From the NCBI RefSeq assembly GCF_032586235.1, contig NZ_JAWHTD010000064.1:1-16064 (forward strand): a stretch of 16,064 nucleotides of DNA. The letters run 5' to 3'. Position numbers and translations under genes: made by a program. Below, piece after piece: positions 15,026 through 16,064 of the stretch. Position 1 is the first letter of the stretch. Every line of letters begins with the position of its first letter. The notes beneath the pieces are model-generated. The model was not told the DNA's origin and did not search any database. It was given only the letters and a program-made list of their open reading frames with translations. Source of the DNA: Aestuariicoccus sp032586235. Its GTDB lineage: Bacteria; Pseudomonadota; Alphaproteobacteria; Rhodobacterales; Rhodobacteraceae.

Positions 15026-15880
15026 TCAAAGCTCCTTTCGGATGTCGACGAGGCGCAGAAGAAGCGCGATCACGATCAGCACCGTGATCAACAGCACCAC
15101 CGCCGTCGCCGCCGCCGAAGGGTATTGCAAGAGACTGATATCGTTGGAAATCAGCCGCCCCACATTGGCCCGCTGCGAACCCGACATGAAGCGCACGGTG
15201 ATGAAATCGCCCATCACCAGCGTGGTCACAAAGATCGTGCCGATCATGATCCCCGGCTTGCACAAGGGCACGATCACGTTCCACAGCGTCTGAACCCCGT
15301 TCGCCCCGCAATCGCGCGCCGCCTCGATCAGCGACCGGTCGATGCGCATCATCGAGTTGAAGATCGGCACCACCATGAACAGCGTGTAAAGATGAACAAA
15401 GGCCAGGATCACGCTGAAATCGCTGAACAAAAGCCATTCCAGGGGCTCGTCGATCACACCCCAGCTCAGCAGCGTCGAATTGGCGATCCCGTTGCGCCCC
15501 AGAAACGGGATCCAGCTGATCATCCGGATGATATTCGAGGTCCAGAACGGGATCGTGCACAGCAGGAAAAGCGCGATCTGCCATTTCAGGTTGCGCACTT
15601 CGAAGGCCAGGAAATACGCCACCGTAAAGCCGATCGCCAAGGTCAGTGCCCAGGTGATCGCGGCATATTTAAAGGTGTTGAAGAACACCGTATAAGTCAC
15701 TGAAGATCCGAACAGAAATTCGTAATTGTCGAACTGGAACGCCGGGTAGATCGAATATTCCGTCGCCCCCCAGAAACTGACGATCACGATCATCACGATC
15801 GGTGCCACCAGGAACCCCAGCAGCACCACCGCCAGCGGCGCCGCCTGCACCCATCCGGCCAGTTGACGGCTCATACCCAT
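15026..15880 (-). CDS. ABC transporter permease, PotB-type
   Basis: This 284-residue inner-membrane protein forms the other half of the channel. It has about six membrane segments (13-35, 64-90, 101-121, 155-175, 205-231, 253-276) and an EAA loop at LIEAARDCGANGVQTL (184-199). The start is placed at ATG 15880 (MGMSRQ) behind AGGA; the ATG two codons later (15874) is a close alternative. The frame stays open upstream to 16033, but that extension is translated from a G/C homopolymer and a terminator-like hairpin and is not real protein. Genes for the ATPase and the binding protein are absent from the window and are expected past the right edge, upstream in the operon. Confidence 0.9.
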   Translation of the reverse strand: MGMSRQLAGWVQAAPLAVVLLGFLVAPIVMIVIVSFWGATEYSIYPAFQFDNYEFLFGSSVTYTVFFNTFKYAAITWALTLAIGFTVAYFLAFEVRNLKWQIALFLLCTIPFWTSNIIRMISWIPFLGRNGIANSTLLSWGVIDEPLEWLLFSDFSVILAFVHLYTLFMVVPIFNSMMRIDRSLIEAARDCGANGVQTLWNVIVPLCKPGIMIGTIFVTTLVMGDFITVRFMSGSQRANVGRLISNDISLLQYPSAAATAVVLLITVLIVIALLLRLVDIRKEL

Positions 15881-15914
15881 GCGCGGTCCTGCCTCTTCAC
15901 GATCTTCTTCTTGG

Positions 15915-15957
15915 CAAAAATACTCTCGGGGGGTCTGGGGGGCAGAAGGCCCCCCAG
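15915..15957 (-). terminator. Terminator-like hairpin with T tract upstream of the ABC permease genes
   Basis: A perfect 9-bp stem, CTGGGGGGC (15935-15943) with GCCCCCCAG (15949-15957), encloses a 5-nt loop. On the minus strand it is followed by a C-rich stretch and then GAGTATTTTTG (rc of 15916-15926). That gives a T5 tract about 15 bp after the stem. From memory, hairpins linked to this GAGTATTTTTG-type tail recur in Rhodobacteraceae intergenic regions. It could end transcription of an upstream gene, or attenuate entry into the permease genes 35 bp downstream. Confidence 0.5.
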
Positions 15958-15959
15958 CC

Positions 15960-16004
15960 GGGGGGGGGGGCGCCCGCCCGCCCCCCCCCCCCCCCCCCCC
16001 CCCC
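15960..16004. repeat. G11 and C24 homopolymer tract
   Basis: A run of 11 G (15960-15970) is followed by CGCCCGCCCG and then 24 C (15981-16004). The G and C runs are complementary. A tract this long is rare in bacterial DNA and it lies 60 bp from the window edge. A sequencing or assembly artefact is the simplest explanation. Confidence 0.8.
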
Positions 16005-16064
16005 ACAACAACCAGCCCATACCGGCCACGCAACAGTTGACGGGCAAAACCCCGAGGCCGACCC
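16005..16064. other. Terminal 60 bp without a recognisable gene
   Basis: The sequence beyond the C run is ordinary in composition. Read on the minus strand it is open in the frame of the permease extension, but it matches no motif I know. It could be the 3' end of an upstream gene, or unrelated sequence joined through the homopolymer. Confidence 0.3.

Noticed and set aside
13382..15703. A 773-codon open frame on the plus strand opposite the racemase and permease genes
   Set aside because: Its translation is rich in Arg, His, Gln and Asp with no domain pattern, as expected of the antisense of GC-rich genes. The minus-strand genes there have clear family motifs.
15960..16004. Phase-variable promoter or contingency tract
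   Set aside because: Homopolymer phase variation is known in some bacteria, but a G11/C24 pair at a window edge is more simply explained as an assembly artefact without read evidence.
15881..16033. A 51-residue N-terminal extension of the PotB-type permease
   Set aside because: It is translated from the homopolymer tract and the terminator-like hairpin, giving poly-Gly and Pro-rich sequence unlike any permease. The ATG at 15880 has a ribosome binding site and the expected first membrane segment.

Overview
The window looks like a chromosomal stretch of a high-GC alphaproteobacterium, most likely a marine or Roseobacter-type Rhodobacteraceae. This is inferred from the strong GC bias of the coding sequence, from gene content (a TRAP transporter, spermidine/putrescine-type ABC permeases, a YcsI-family enzyme, a LysR regulator, a Lon-like protease) and from a hairpin plus AT-tract element of a kind I recall from that family. 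No taxonomic marker other than a tRNA is present.

Layout. (1) 1-861: a tyrosine-recombinase gene on the minus strand, well preserved from its Shine-Dalgarno site to the start of the catalytic domain but missing the last third; it is a mobile-element scar and is visibly less GC-rich than the rest. (2) 1088-2281: a plus-strand gene of unknown function whose protein contains an internal duplication. It begins at a TTG codon behind a strong ribosome binding site. (3) 2304-7044, all minus: lysR, a YcsI/DUF1445 enzyme, then TRAP dctP, dctQ and dctM in transcription order. This reads as a regulated solute uptake and catabolism cluster. (4) 7145-7219: tRNA-Gly(GCC), minus strand. (5) 7367-9037: a thiamine-diphosphate enzyme of the acetolactate synthase superfamily (plus), convergent with a minus-strand run of a class I aminotransferase, a universal-stress-like protein and a Lon-like Ser-Lys protease (9048-13430). 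(6) 13544-15880: two ABC permeases of the PotB/PotC type followed by an Asp/Glu/hydantoin-racemase-family protein, packed with 3-nt gaps on the minus strand. The missing ABC subunits would lie past the right edge. (7) 15881-16064: a terminator-like hairpin and then an extreme G11/C24 homopolymer stretch that looks like a contig-edge artefact.

How the genes may work together. Region 3 pairs high-affinity TRAP uptake with an enzyme family linked in other organisms to D-glutamate/5-oxoproline chemistry. Regions 5 and 6 add an aminotransferase and a racemase-family protein, so a general theme of amino-acid or amino-acid-derivative scavenging is reasonable. The exact substrates cannot be read from the sequence.

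The least explained items are the duplicated-domain protein at 1088-2281, the translationally coupled pair of a Lon-like protease (with degenerate nucleotide-binding motifs but an intact Ser-Lys dyad) and a tandem universal-stress-like protein, and several inverted repeats at gene starts. I found no CRISPR array, complete insertion sequence or clear defence island.
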